NCBI GenBank assembly: GCA_013286305.1
Contig: JABDFW010000005.1
Coordinates: 22,030-86,029, forward strand
Direction: 5' to 3'
Origin: Bacteroidota bacterium
GTDB taxonomy: Bacteria > Bacteroidota > Bacteroidia > Chitinophagales > Chitinophagaceae
DNA length: 64,000 nucleotides
Of the stretch, positions 1 to 10,374 are shown in pieces. Within the stretch, counting starts at the first letter, position 1; each line of letters opens with the position of its first letter. Under the pieces are notes generated by a model. That model saw only the letters and a program-made list of their open reading frames with translations, searched no databases and was not told where the DNA came from. Both the position numbers and the translations under genes were made by a program.

Positions 1-2
1 AA

Positions 3-539
3 AGCTGGAACAACCTTAAGGACAATACGATTACAGCGGGGCAAAAACTTATTATAAGGAGCAGCAGCACTAATATTGGAAACACTACAGCAACGCCCCC
101 AGTTGTTAGTAAACCAACTCAACCGGTAACAGCATCTAATGCACCTTTACAAAACTCAACGCCAACTAAAAAAATTGCACCTCCTGTTCCGCCCGATGCA
201 AGCCTCGCTAATATTCCTGCTGAAGGATTTTTTACACCTATGTTTGGTAAAGATGTAGCGGCAAGAACCCTGCAAACATCAACGGGAACCGCAATGACTT
301 TTAAAACGGCCAGTGGCTGGACCGATAAAAAATATTATATATTGATGAATGATGTGCCGCCCGGTTCTATTGTGAAAATATCTTCAGGAGATGGTAAGTC
401 GGTTTATGCAAAAATTTTGTGGAATATGGGTGACATGAAAGATAATGAAGGATTGAACTACCGCATCAGCGATGCCGCAGCATCCGCTCTTGGAATAAAA
501 GACTCAAAATTCCAGGTAACGATTACTTATTATGAGTAG
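3..539 (+). CDS. C-terminal part of a LysM-domain protein (5' end outside window)
   Basis: Frame 3 is open from the window edge; SWNNLKDNTITAGQKLIIRS resembles the end of a LysM repeat; continues in frame into the 240..539 ORF. Confidence 0.7.
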   Translation, partial: SWNNLKDNTITAGQKLIIRSSSTNIGNTTATPPVVSKPTQPVTASNAPLQNSTPTKKIAPPVPPDASLANIPAEGFFTPMFGKDVAARTLQTSTGTAMTFKTASGWTDKKYYILMNDVPPGSIVKISSGDGKSVYAKILWNMGDMKDNEGLNYRISDAAASALGIKDSKFQVTITYYE

Positions 540-605
540 AGCAGTCCATAGTCCATGGCTGATAGTCCATAGCAATACATGCGAATATTAGAGCAGGCGT
601 GAACT

Positions 606-770
606 TTCTTATTTTAGACTTTGGCTTTTGGGTTTATTTGGACTTTGGCTTTTGGGTTTATTTGGACTTTACTTTTTTATTGGACTTTGAAATTTGACTT
701 TATTTGGGATTTGCTTTATTATTTGGACTTTGGATTTTCGCTTTATTTGGACTTTGCGTTTTTATTAGCC
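606..770. repeat. Degenerate tandem repeat (GGACTTTGGCTTTTGGGTTTATTT units)
   Basis: Repeated GGACTTTGGCTTTTGGGTTTATTT followed by degenerate TTTATTTGGACTTT copies. Confidence 0.8.
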
Positions 771-1718
771 TTTATTTTCCTGCAGCCTGTAGCCTCTTAA
801 AAAATCGGTTATAAGCATTCTTTTTTTCCCTTCCAGTTGTATATCCAGCAAATGAATAAACCCGTTTTTACAGGCATACTTTAAAAATGTTTTTCCATCC
901 GTTTTAATCGCTCCTTCTTCAACATTATGCAGAGTAATTTCCTTTTTGCTTCTAAATATTTTAAGTATTTTATCATCCAAAAAAGTAAATGCAGCGGGGT
1001 AGGGGGATAGGCCGCGGATTAGGTTATAAATTTCACCCACTGTTTTGTTCCAGTCAATTTTACATGTTTCTGTAAATATTTTTGGTGCATGATGTAAAGT
1101 TTGGGGATCAGTTACTATTTCAGATTGTGTTATCTCTTTTAAAGTGCCGTCAGCCAATTGCTGCATAGTTTTTACTAACAGATCCGCGCCGGTTATCTTC
1201 ATCCTGTCATGCAGTTCACCGGCTGTTTCATCTTCACCAATACTCAATTTTTCCTGTAACAATATATTTCCGGTATCAATAGCATGCTGTAATTTAAAAG
1301 TAGTTACGCCTGTTTCTTTCTCACCATTAATCACAGCCCAGTTTATGGGTGCCGCACCACGATATTCCGGCAACAAGGAGGCATGCAGGTTAATAGTTCC
1401 CATGGGCGGCATATTCCAAACAATTTCCGGCAGCATGCGAAAAGCCACCACTACCTGTACATCTGCGTTTAGTGACCGCAATTCTTGAATAAAAGCATCA
1501 TTTTTCAATTTTTCCGGTTGCAGTAAACGCAATCCCTTTTCTACTGCGTATTTCTTTATAGCACTCTCCTGAATGTTCAAGCCCCTTCCTGCGGATTTAT
1601 CAGGGGCTGTTACAACACCCACAATATCAAAACCCGCTTTCACAAGGGCATCCAGCGATGCAACTGCAAATTCAGGTGTGCCCATAAAAACGATGCGAAG
1701 CTTATTGGTTTTCTGCAT
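765..1718 (-). CDS. fmt: Methionyl-tRNA formyltransferase
   Basis: LRIVFMGTPEFAVASL, LHASLLPEYRGAAPINWAVINGEKETGVT motifs; start taken at MQKTNKLRIVF. Confidence 0.96.
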   Translation of the reverse strand: MQKTNKLRIVFMGTPEFAVASLDALVKAGFDIVGVVTAPDKSAGRGLNIQESAIKKYAVEKGLRLLQPEKLKNDAFIQELRSLNADVQVVVAFRMLPEIVWNMPPMGTINLHASLLPEYRGAAPINWAVINGEKETGVTTFKLQHAIDTGNILLQEKLSIGEDETAGELHDRMKITGADLLVKTMQQLADGTLKEITQSEIVTDPQTLHHAPKIFTETCKIDWNKTVGEIYNLIRGLSPYPAAFTFLDDKILKIFRSKKEITLHNVEEGAIKTDGKTFLKYACKNGFIHLLDIQLEGKKRMLITDFLRGYRLQENKG

Positions 1719-1837
1719 TTGGCAAAAGTAAGCAGGTATGTTTAATAAACTTTCACAGGGCATCCTGTTGCCGGTATATTACTTTGAATTACAATCATTG
1801 TGTTTCTAAAATTGGGGTTTATACAAAGGCTTCCTTA

Positions 1838-3103
1838 TTATTCAAAATCAGGATATAATAAATATTTCTTTCTTATTTTTTTAAAAGCAGCTAATTTAGG
1901 TTCCCAGCTTTTGCGTATTTCACTCTCTGATAATCCCTGCTGTATTTGCTGCATCAATTCATTGCTGCCTGCAAGCAAATTAAAATAATATTTATAGTCC
2001 GGGCCGCTTTTTGTCCTGGTAAAAAAACTGCCTTTATCACCAAATAACCTGTATGCCTGTAAAACCCATTTTAATTCTATCCTTTTAGGCTGGGGCTCAT
2101 TTATGATGTTCCAGCCATAACATACCTGGCCCTTGAATTTGGGATCTTTTGCTCCTTCTGTTACATAAGGTATGAACTTAAACAAAGTATCAGGTAAAGA
2201 TGGATGGCCAAATATTGCAAAAGGGTGTTCGGTGCCACGGCCTTCACTTAATACGGTACCTTCAAAAAAACAAGTGGATGGGTACCAATAAACTGAAGGC
2301 ATATCGGCGAGGTTTGGTGAAGGTTTAACGGGCAATATGTACCTGCTTTTATGCGTATAATTCCTACAGGGTATTACAATTAATTGAAAGCTAGAATCCT
2401 TATATTCAAAACCAAGCACATCTCCGATGGTAATTTTCTTATCCTGTTTGCGTATTATATGCCAGGGCAGCCATTGCTCACCTAAAAGCATTTTAGCATA
2501 TTCACCCAGCGTCATTCCATATACCACAGGTATTGGCTGCATGCCTACAAAACTTTTATAATTACTGTCAAGTACCGGCCCGTCAACGTAAAAACCATTG
2601 GGATTGGGCCGGTCGAGGATAATGAGTGGCTTGTCGTTCTTTATCGCACTCTCCAGAAAATCCTGAAGAGAGGAAATGTACGTGTAAAAACGGGCTCCAA
2701 CGTCCTGTATATCAAAAACCAGTATATCTATATCGGCAAGATCGGCTGGAGTAGGTTTTGTTTTTTTGCCGTATAAGGAAATTACTTTCACGCCTGTAAG
2801 GCTGTCAATATAGCTGTCAACCTGCTCACCAGCATCCGCTTTGCCCCTAAAACCATGCTCCGGCCCAAATATTTTGGTTATGGTAATACCGAGTTTTTGC
2901 AAAGTGTCAACAAGATGGGTATTGCCCACCATTGAAGTATTGTTGGCAAATACACCAACCCGTTTGCCTTTTAATAGTGGCAGGTATTCTTTTATTTGAT
3001 AAGCCCCCGGAAGAATAGCGGGAGTATTGGAAGACGTGTGAGACTGGGCAATTAAGTTTTGAAAAACCTGGCTAAGTATAAGCAATATCAATAATTTCTT
3101 CAT
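1838..3103 (-). CDS. namZ: DUF1343 family protein (NamZ-like exo-beta-N-acetylmuramidase)
   Basis: KGKRVGVFANNTSMV, GPEHGFRGKADAGE, DIQDVGARFYTYISSL, DRPNPNG motifs; signal peptide. Confidence 0.88.
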   Translation of the reverse strand: MKKLLILLILSQVFQNLIAQSHTSSNTPAILPGAYQIKEYLPLLKGKRVGVFANNTSMVGNTHLVDTLQKLGITITKIFGPEHGFRGKADAGEQVDSYIDSLTGVKVISLYGKKTKPTPADLADIDILVFDIQDVGARFYTYISSLQDFLESAIKNDKPLIILDRPNPNGFYVDGPVLDSNYKSFVGMQPIPVVYGMTLGEYAKMLLGEQWLPWHIIRKQDKKITIGDVLGFEYKDSSFQLIVIPCRNYTHKSRYILPVKPSPNLADMPSVYWYPSTCFFEGTVLSEGRGTEHPFAIFGHPSLPDTLFKFIPYVTEGAKDPKFKGQVCYGWNIINEPQPKRIELKWVLQAYRLFGDKGSFFTRTKSGPDYKYYFNLLAGSNELMQQIQQGLSESEIRKSWEPKLAAFKKIRKKYLLYPDFE

Positions 3104-3295
3104 GCGCGCTGATGTTATAATAATGGAAAGTTAACTAAAAATAATTGTGGATAAAACCTAATAAACTTACCTTGCCCCCTGATTGATTAGTTTACAAAGT
3201 AAAGCGAACAATGCCTTGTAAAAAAGCACACCGCCGTATAAAATGTAAAGCTAACCTGTTCTGTATTAAATATTTATAACAAAATTTTTTTTGCA

Positions 3296-3751
3296 ATGCG
3301 TGAAGTAAAAACAGGCGATAAAATAAAGATCCATTATCATGGACGCCTTACAGATGATACCACATTTGACAGCAGCGAAGGCCGTGAACCCCTTGAATTT
3401 GAAGTAGGCAGCGGGCAGGTTATACCCGGATTTGATAATGGCGTATTGGGGATGACACCCGGACAAAAGAAAACAATACAGATACCGGTAGATGAAGCAT
3501 ACGGGCCGGTGCAGGAAGATATGTTTATGGAGTTTCCTATAGACCGCTTTCCGGCAGATATGAAGCCCGAAGTTGGCATGTCGCTGAACATGAGCAATGG
3601 CAGCGGCCAGGCAATTCCTGTAGTGATTGCAGAGGTACAGGATGAAGTTGTAATACTGGATGCTAATCACCCTTTGGCAGGTGAAGACCTTATTTTTGAC
3701 CTTGAATTGGTGGAAATTGTAGCCCCAAAGTCGCTTATTATTATGCCGTGA
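3296..3751 (+). CDS. FKBP-type peptidyl-prolyl cis-trans isomerase (SlyD-like)
   Basis: VKTGDKIKIHYHGRLTDDTTFDSSEGREPLEFEVGSGQVIPGFDNGVLGM. Confidence 0.93.
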   Translation: MREVKTGDKIKIHYHGRLTDDTTFDSSEGREPLEFEVGSGQVIPGFDNGVLGMTPGQKKTIQIPVDEAYGPVQEDMFMEFPIDRFPADMKPEVGMSLNMSNGSGQAIPVVIAEVQDEVVILDANHPLAGEDLIFDLELVEIVAPKSLIIMP

Positions 3752-3756
3752 GTTAA

Positions 3757-3870
3757 GTTTGAATGTTTGAGAGTTTGAATAGTTCACAAGTTTCAGGAGT
3801 TCACAGGTTTGAATGTTTGAGAGTTTGAGTAGTTCAAATAGTTCACGAGTTCAAGTAGTTCACAAGTTCG
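3757..3870. repeat. Degenerate short tandem repeat (GTTTGAATGTTTGAGAGTTTGA / AGTTCACAAGTT)
   Basis: GTTTGAATGTTTGAGAGTTTGA appears twice, interleaved with multiple AGTTCA(C/A)(A/G)AGT copies. Confidence 0.75.
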
Positions 3871-3890
3871 GCGTTATACATAAAAAGAAT

Positions 3891-3933
3891 AAAGTTCAGG
3901 AGAGTGTTTGTACATGCTCCTGAACTTTTTTTA
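3891..3933 (+). terminator. Rho-independent terminator
   Basis: AGTTCAGGAG...CTCCTGAACT stem followed by T7. Confidence 0.85.
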
Positions 3934-3987
3934 ATAGGAGTTATTCGACCAATCAACTGGTTTTTACAATCCCTTACCAATCAACCT

Positions 3988-4013
3988 CGTTTTCCCCCTT
4001 TAGGGGCAGGGGT
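3988..4013. repeat. CCCCCTTTAGGGG palindromic repeat at the 3' end of the 4015..4560 gene
   Basis: TTTTCCCCCTTTAGGGGCAGGGGTTTC; same family as the his/trp junction repeats. Confidence 0.7.
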
Positions 4014-4014
4014 T

Positions 4015-4560
4015 TCATCTCCTCAGCCACCAGCCAAGCCATATTCCCGTTAACCCCCATTGGCCTACCGCATCAATTATATAGCCTTTCTGCCCTGGCG
4101 TTTCATACCAGATATGGTAGGTATAAGGTGAATTAAGATAAACAATAAAGCCAATAAATAAGCTCGCGGTAAAAATTGTAAAAAATGAGGCCGTTGGTAT
4201 CTTTATCAGTATCCAGCAAAGCATCCAAACAATTACAAGGTTTACAACAAACACACGTATCATATTTGATACCATATTATCCGCGTTAAGTGAGCGGTGA
4301 TAAGCTACCAAAGCCCATGGCTTGCCTTTATTTGCATTTGCAAGCTTGTTCATTGCGTCCATTGATGAACCTGGCGGCAAAGAAGGCATAAAGTACTGTC
4401 CTGTTTTTAAATCCTTTGAGGTGAGAAAAGCAAGAATGCTGTCCTGCTTAGGGGTGTAATCCTGTGATTTGCGGTGAAGATCTAAAACTGTCCAGGATAA
4501 AAACTGTACAATAAAGATAATAATGGCGCCCACCAGGGCCCCGACAATTGTTTTTTTCAT
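4015..4560 (-). CDS. Hypothetical membrane protein
   Basis: MKKTIVGALVGAIIIFIVQFLSW plus further hydrophobic segments. Confidence 0.7.
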   Translation of the reverse strand: MKKTIVGALVGAIIIFIVQFLSWTVLDLHRKSQDYTPKQDSILAFLTSKDLKTGQYFMPSLPPGSSMDAMNKLANANKGKPWALVAYHRSLNADNMVSNMIRVFVVNLVIVWMLCWILIKIPTASFFTIFTASLFIGFIVYLNSPYTYHIWYETPGQKGYIIDAVGQWGLTGIWLGWWLRR

Positions 4561-4754
4561 GATGAAGGTTTTTTGTTTTTTAATGGCCATAAGCAATCAG
4601 TCATAAATTGGTTATATCCTTACCGGAAAGAGGGGGAATAGCCAATTATTTTATGGCTTATTTCATATGGGTTTGTTTAGTTGGATACAAGATAGAAAAC
4701 ATTTATAAGCTTTAAAAAACTGTTTTGGTAATTTGGCACGTTAATTTTGCTTTT

Positions 4755-6008
4755 ATGATAAATGACCGTTCTTATAGCGTAGCAGAAAGATTTATGCGAT
4801 ATGTACAGATTGACACCCAAAGCGACCCCGCAAGCACCAGTTTTCCATCAACCCAAAAGCAAAAAGACCTGAGCCGCTTACTTGCGAAAGAGTTGACAGA
4901 GATGGGGGTTAATGATGCAAATACCGATGAGTATGGTTACGTATATGCAACTATCCCTTCAAATACAAAGAAAAAGGTTCCTGTGATATGTTTCTGCAGC
5001 CATATAGATACTGCCCCTGATTGCAGTGGCTATGGTGTAAAGCCAATATTGCACAGAGATTATGATGGAAGTAATATTGTATTGCCGGATGACACAACAC
5101 AGGTGATAGGTATTAAGGATTACCCCTACCTGGCGGAGAAAATTGGGGATGATATTATTACCGCGAGCGGTACTACATTGCTTGGCGCTGATGATAAAGC
5201 GGGCGTCTCCATCATTATGGAACTGGCAGACTTTTTACTAAAAAACCCGGCTACAAAACATGGGGATATAAAAATATTATTCACGCCGGATGAAGAAGTA
5301 GGAAAAGGAACGGCTAAAGTTGATCTAAAAAAATTGGGCGCTGACTTTGCCTATACTCTCGATGGCGGCCCTGTTGGCACTTTTGAGGATGAAACATTCA
5401 GCGCCGATGGGGTACGGATAACCATTAACGGGATTATCATTCATCCCGGCTATGCAAAAGACAGGTTGGTAAATGCGTTGAAGATAGCAGGCGAAATAAT
5501 AGCTGCCCTGCCAAAAGGCGAATTAAGCCCGGAAACAACAAGCGGCAGGCAGGGGTTTATTCATCCTGTAGCGGTAAATGGCATATCAGAGAAGGCAACG
5601 ATTGATTTTATTATACGTGATTTTGTAACAGCCAATCTTGAAAAGCACGAAGCCAGGTTGAAAGCCATTGCCGAAGCTGTAATGCAGCGCTACCCGCAGG
5701 CGACTATGCAGTTTGAAGTGCAGGAACAATACCGAAACATGAAAGAAGTGCTGGATAAATACCCCAAAGTAAGCGCCTACGCTGAAGAAGCTTATAAACG
5801 TACAGGATTAACCGTTAAAAATGAACCTATACGCGGCGGCACCGACGGAAGCCGGTTAAGCTTTATGGGGTTGCCTGCGCCTAACGTTTTTGCCGGCATG
5901 TATGCCATACACAGCAAACACGAATTTGTTAGCATGCAGGATATGCAAAAGTCGGTGGAGGTATTGGTGAATTTAGTGCAGGTGTGGGAGGAGTACAGTG
6001 ATCAATGA
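4755..6008 (+). CDS. pepT: Peptidase T
   Basis: VAERFMRYVQIDTQSDP, CSHIDTAPD, LLGADDKAGVSIIMEL, FTPDEEVGKG, RGGTDGSRLSFMGLPAPN. Confidence 0.96.
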   Translation: MINDRSYSVAERFMRYVQIDTQSDPASTSFPSTQKQKDLSRLLAKELTEMGVNDANTDEYGYVYATIPSNTKKKVPVICFCSHIDTAPDCSGYGVKPILHRDYDGSNIVLPDDTTQVIGIKDYPYLAEKIGDDIITASGTTLLGADDKAGVSIIMELADFLLKNPATKHGDIKILFTPDEEVGKGTAKVDLKKLGADFAYTLDGGPVGTFEDETFSADGVRITINGIIIHPGYAKDRLVNALKIAGEIIAALPKGELSPETTSGRQGFIHPVAVNGISEKATIDFIIRDFVTANLEKHEARLKAIAEAVMQRYPQATMQFEVQEQYRNMKEVLDKYPKVSAYAEEAYKRTGLTVKNEPIRGGTDGSRLSFMGLPAPNVFAGMYAIHSKHEFVSMQDMQKSVEVLVNLVQVWEEYSDQ

Positions 6009-6107
6009 GATTGGAATGATTACCTCTTGAGAAACATCTGCGACTGTGAACGTTGAGCAAAAAGCCTTTGACAGGGGCGAATTGAACAGTCAGCGTAAAG
6101 TCCATTA

Positions 6108-6614
6108 TTAGTTACACCTTATTTTTATCGAGCTTATTATTATAAACAAAGCTATAATCCCCACTACATAAAGTATTGTCATAACCATGCTGACAGTTCT
6201 ACCTGTTTTTGCCTCTGATAAACTTCTTTTGGTTAATATACCCGGACGCCTTTTTTCAAGGGTTAACGCTCTTTTTGACAGAATAAATCCCGGTATTAAG
6301 AAATAGGCGAACAATATACCTGCAATGGAGAATATCAAACCCAGCAAGGCATCACTGTTGGCGTGCCTGGTTTGCTTATCCTGCTCAGCGTCGTGTCTTT
6401 TTAATTTTCGCTCATAAAGGTAAAGCGTAATTTTTTCCCGAAGTGTTAACCTTCTGCCGAGGTAATTTTCAATCGTCTTTACGGGAGGTATATAAAAATA
6501 GCCGTTGTAATAACCTGTGCGGGCTGCAGTATCTTTTAGCGGTGGGGCGAAGCTTGCCTTGGCTATGGGGCTAAAAAATAGTACTGCCACGAGCAGGTAA
6601 AGGATTCGTTTCAT
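6108..6614 (-). CDS. Hypothetical membrane protein
   Basis: Signal-like N-terminus after MKRILYLLVAVLFF and two later hydrophobic segments. Confidence 0.6.
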   Translation of the reverse strand: MKRILYLLVAVLFFSPIAKASFAPPLKDTAARTGYYNGYFYIPPVKTIENYLGRRLTLREKITLYLYERKLKRHDAEQDKQTRHANSDALLGLIFSIAGILFAYFLIPGFILSKRALTLEKRRPGILTKRSLSEAKTGRTVSMVMTILYVVGIIALFIIISSIKIRCN

Positions 6615-6772
6615 GTGGTTATGACAAACATAACGATCGCCGCGTTGCAAAGCTATCCCTTGCAGGAATGGTGGAGTTATACAGCATGAATAATTTATTA
6701 TCCTTCTCAGGGGCGACAAGTAAAATCAGGGAAAATCATTCCTAAAGCTTACATTTCCACAAAATTTCAACT

Positions 6773-7729
6773 ATGGATGTAAACCTTATAAAGGACTATT
6801 GGTGGATAATACCAATACTGCTAATCTTTTTTAGTGGCCTTGTAACAGTAAACCAGGGTTATATTTCAGTGGTTACCATGTTCGGAAAGTACCGCCGTAT
6901 TCTATTGCCCGGGTTAAATTTTAAGCTGCCATTTTTTGAAAATGTATATAGGCGCATAAGCATACAAAACCGGTCTGTTGAACTGGAATTCCAGGCGGTA
7001 ACGCTCGACCAGGCTAACGTATATTTTAAAGCGATGCTGCTATATGCAGTGCAGAATGCCGATGAAGAAACAATAAAGAAAGTGGCCTTTAAATTTATTG
7101 CCGATAAAGACCTTATGCAAGCCCTGGTAAGAACGATTGAAGGCAGCATACGCGCATTTGTAGCCACAAAAAAACAAGCCGAGATTTTATTATTGAGAAA
7201 AGACATCGTAGAGTTTGTAAAAGACCAGATAGACCATACGCTTGAAGAATGGGGCTACCATTTACAGGATCTTCAAATTAACGATATAACTTTTGACCAG
7301 GCTATTATGGACAGTATGAGCAAAGTGGTTGCTTCTAACAACCTGAAAGCGGCTGCGGAAAATGAAGGGCAGGCTTTGCTTATTACAAAAACCAAGGCAG
7401 CAGAAGCAGAGGGTAATGCAATAAAAATTTCAGCAGAGGCAGAAAAAGAAGCCGCGCGCTTGCGCGGGCAGGGTGTTGCACTTTTCCGGGAAGAAGTTGC
7501 GCGTGGTATGAGCCAGGCTGCTGAACAAATGAAACAGGCTAACCTTGATACAAACGTGATACTTTTTAGCATGTGGACTGAGGCAATCAAAAATTTTGCA
7601 GAGGTAAGCAAAGGCAACGTAATATTCTTAGATGGCAGCCCCGAAGGTATGGGTAAACAAATGCAGCAAATAATAGGCATGGCTAAGGTTGATCAGAACA
7701 GGAACCAGCAAGCTGCAGGAAAGTTGTAG
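6773..7729 (+). CDS. SPFH/Band 7 (stomatin/prohibitin-like) protein
   Basis: N-terminal TM, GYISVVTMFGKYRRILLPGLNFKLPFFENVYRRIS, C-terminal AEAEKEAARLRGQG coiled-coil. Confidence 0.93.
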   Translation: MDVNLIKDYWWIIPILLIFFSGLVTVNQGYISVVTMFGKYRRILLPGLNFKLPFFENVYRRISIQNRSVELEFQAVTLDQANVYFKAMLLYAVQNADEETIKKVAFKFIADKDLMQALVRTIEGSIRAFVATKKQAEILLLRKDIVEFVKDQIDHTLEEWGYHLQDLQINDITFDQAIMDSMSKVVASNNLKAAAENEGQALLITKTKAAEAEGNAIKISAEAEKEAARLRGQGVALFREEVARGMSQAAEQMKQANLDTNVILFSMWTEAIKNFAEVSKGNVIFLDGSPEGMGKQMQQIIGMAKVDQNRNQQAAGKL

Positions 7730-7794
7730 TTGATTAGTTTTATAATTCATCATTAAAGCGAATATGGTTCTGCCTTTGATGGAGGTTTCACACG

Positions 7795-8340
7795 ATGAGC
7801 AATATGTATAATACGAAGATAAGAATGCTATTTATCACAGCCCTTTTAATGTCTGGTCAAATTATGGCCCAATCTGATCTAAATTCATTTCCCAAATCGG
7901 TTGATTGGAAAAAAGTTTCTTCAATTGTAAAGCAAGAATTTATTTATAAAATAAAAAGTTCAAATAAGTATGATAGTACTATAGGAATTGATAAAAAAGA
8001 AAACAATTTATCAAAATCCAACCTTTTACGTAAAGAAATCAATTTGACATTGTTACATTTTGAACAAGATTTTGATACAGATACTTCATATTATTATGAG
8101 TATGACGTTTTAATCTCAGTTTTAGGATCTGAAACATGTCATGGTTGTAAAATAGTTGATTCGCGAACATACGTACTCAAAATTTCCCTTAATGAAACCT
8201 TTAATAAAAGTGATTTAGTTTCTTATCAAAAAAATAGCGGAATCATTCCCCCTTATTCTGATTTGGCTCCATGGAGAACATTTAAAAGCTTTAGCCGTAA
8301 AATTGAATTAAAGGAATTGACACCTATTAAAATTGATTAA
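7795..8340 (+). CDS. Hypothetical secreted protein
   Basis: Intact ORF with signal peptide MLFITALLMSGQIMAQ. Confidence 0.55.
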   Translation: MSNMYNTKIRMLFITALLMSGQIMAQSDLNSFPKSVDWKKVSSIVKQEFIYKIKSSNKYDSTIGIDKKENNLSKSNLLRKEINLTLLHFEQDFDTDTSYYYEYDVLISVLGSETCHGCKIVDSRTYVLKISLNETFNKSDLVSYQKNSGIIPPYSDLAPWRTFKSFSRKIELKELTPIKID

Positions 8341-8466
8341 GAAATTTTTCTGCCTTTGATGTTGTTTTCATCATCAAAATCTATTTTTATAACGCGACTC
8401 AATATTGGTGAAACACTATAGGTGTTCGGAAGAACACAATTGTAAGTTTTGCCAACTGCAAGGTGC

Positions 8467-8594
8467 CGTCATGCCTTCGCAGGAAGGCATCTCATAAGTT
8501 TAAACAAGCATATCTACCCAATCGTGTATAAGAAATTTATATATAGCATCATTCCAGCCTGTTCACTGTTGAGATGCCTTCCTGCGAAGGCATG
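8467..8594. repeat. REP-like inverted pair (ATGCCTTCGCAGGAAGGCATCTC / GAGATGCCTTCCTGCGAAGGCAT)
   Basis: A 23-nt sequence near 8470 and its exact reverse complement near 8570; each arm is itself hairpin-forming. Confidence 0.85.
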
Positions 8595-8776
8595 GCGATC
8601 CGGGATTTGATTTTTAAATAATTTTGGCAACGGGAAGAAACCTGTTGCTTCTATCTTCCAAACACTTAATGTGAAAACACCAAAATTAATGGGGCAAATG
8701 AAACTGGGGTTACTAAGCGAATTCCCAACTTGTATCTCCAATCAGATGCAATCCTGAAAATCACGGTTCTATCATA

Positions 8777-8813
8777 AAAAAAGTCCCGCTAAACTGCGGG
8801 ACTTTTTTATATT
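8777..8813 (-). terminator. Terminator (bidirectional-looking) downstream of the htrA-type gene
   Basis: AAAAAAAGTCCCGC taaact GCGGGACTTTTTT. Confidence 0.9.
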
Positions 8814-8832
8814 ATAATTTGTCTTCTAAATT

Positions 8833-10374
8833 TTACTGTCCGTTACCACCACCATTATCACCGCTATTATCGCTTCCTTCACTGTCAAGATTTAATGGGT
8901 ATCCATACGTGCCTTCGTAACCAGGGTAAACACCTTCTAATCTTACCGTGCCATGGGAGCTGCCCAAAGCTGTTTTAAGATCATCAAGATTATTTACTGC
9001 CTGTCCGTCAACACTGGTAATTACAAAGCCTTCCTGCATACGTGTGTTCTTCAATAAGCCATCGCCAAGTTTTTTCACCAGCACACCACCGGAAAGGCTA
9101 TTCTTTTTAGCTGTAGCCGCGTCAACATTTACAAGTTCGCCGCCCAGTTTTTCAAAGAAACTTTCTGTTTTTACTACACTATAGTTACCAGACTTATTCT
9201 TGAGTTCAATATTAATAGTGTTTTCTTTTCCATCCCTGAAATAAGTAAGGCTAATTTTATCACCTGGCTTATAACGGGCAATTTGTTCCTGTAATTCGGG
9301 GCCGCTGCTTATGCCTGTTCCATTAATTTTAGTTATAAAGTCGCCTTTTTGCAATCCTGCTTCTTTAGCAGCGCCATCGGGGGCAACTTCACTTATATAC
9401 ACACCGTCGCCGTCTTTAATTCCGAATTGTTTTTTCTGGTCGTCCGTAATGTTATCAGACGGGTATTGAATACCGAGATAAGCCCTTTGAACCGCGCCGA
9501 ACTTAAGAAGGTCGTTTACTACCTTTTTTACAATATTCACAGGTATTGCATAAGAGTAACCTGCATACGAACCTGTAGGAGAAGCGATGGCCGAATTTAT
9601 ACCAATCAGTTCGCCATTGGTATTTATGAGTGCGCCGCCACTGTTGCCGGGGTTTACCGCAGCATCTGTTTGCAGGAATGATTCAATTGGACGGTCAGCT
9701 TTGTTAATGCCAATTGACCTTGCTTTTGCGCTGATGATACCTGCTGTAATAGTAACGTCAAGGTTTAAAGGATAACCTACTGCCAGCACCCACTGGCCAA
9801 GCCTTGTATCGTCGCTGTTACCATAAACAAGATAAGGAAAGTTAGTTCCATCAATCTTGATAACTGCAAGGTCGCTGTTTGGGTCTGTACCTATTACAGT
9901 ACCCTTGTATGTTTTACGGTTTGTAAGGGTAACGGTTACTTCGTCCGCCCCATCCACTACGTGGTTATTTGTAACTATATAACCATCGCTGCTGATAATT
10001 ACACCACTGCCGCTGGCACGTTGCTCCGGAATTACACGCGGGCCGTTAAAAAAGTCGGAAAAAGGATCCTGGTCGCCGAAAAAGTCAGAGAACGGATTTT
10101 TTTGTTTGGGCAAGTTGTTGCTAACCTGTCTTTGTTTGGTACGGGTTTTTATATGTACCACTGCAGGAGCGGACGACGTTGCAGCCGCCGTAAAGTCAAC
10201 AGGGCCGGCGTTGTTATTGTTCTTGTCAAAAAAGCCGGCATAGTTAACCGGCAGTTTACCGGCTTCCTGTGTGATGCCATACTTGTTTTCCATCCATTTG
10301 CCATAACCCCATACACTCAAAACTGCAGTTGACGCACTGATCAGTACCACTAATAAAATGTTTTTGAGTTTCAT
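8833..10374 (-). CDS. degP/htrA-like: Do/DegP-DegQ family periplasmic serine protease with PDZ domains
   Basis: SGSGVIISSDGYIVTNNHVV, NSDLAVIKI, QTDAAVNPGNSGGALINTNGELIGIN; PDZ segment VYISEVAPDGAAKEAGLQKGD. Confidence 0.95.
   Translation of the reverse strand: MKLKNILLVVLISASTAVLSVWGYGKWMENKYGITQEAGKLPVNYAGFFDKNNNNAGPVDFTAAATSSAPAVVHIKTRTKQRQVSNNLPKQKNPFSDFFGDQDPFSDFFNGPRVIPEQRASGSGVIISSDGYIVTNNHVVDGADEVTVTLTNRKTYKGTVIGTDPNSDLAVIKIDGTNFPYLVYGNSDDTRLGQWVLAVGYPLNLDVTITAGIISAKARSIGINKADRPIESFLQTDAAVNPGNSGGALINTNGELIGINSAIASPTGSYAGYSYAIPVNIVKKVVNDLLKFGAVQRAYLGIQYPSDNITDDQKKQFGIKDGDGVYISEVAPDGAAKEAGLQKGDFITKINGTGISSGPELQEQIARYKPGDKISLTYFRDGKENTINIELKNKSGNYSVVKTESFFEKLGGELVNVDAATAKKNSLSGGVLVKKLGDGLLKNTRMQEGFVITSVDGQAVNNLDDLKTALGSSHGTVRLEGVYPGYEGTYGYPLNLDSEGSDNSGDNGGGNGQ

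Noticed and set aside
606-770. Possible CRISPR array
   Set aside because: Units are contiguous and degenerate without unique spacers; no cas genes in the window.
3266-3787. Minus-strand ORF of 173 aa over the FKBP gene
   Set aside because: Antisense shadow of a well-supported coding sequence.
8514-8741. 75-aa minus-strand ORF
   Set aside because: Overlaps the inverted REP-like doublet and lacks recognisable features.
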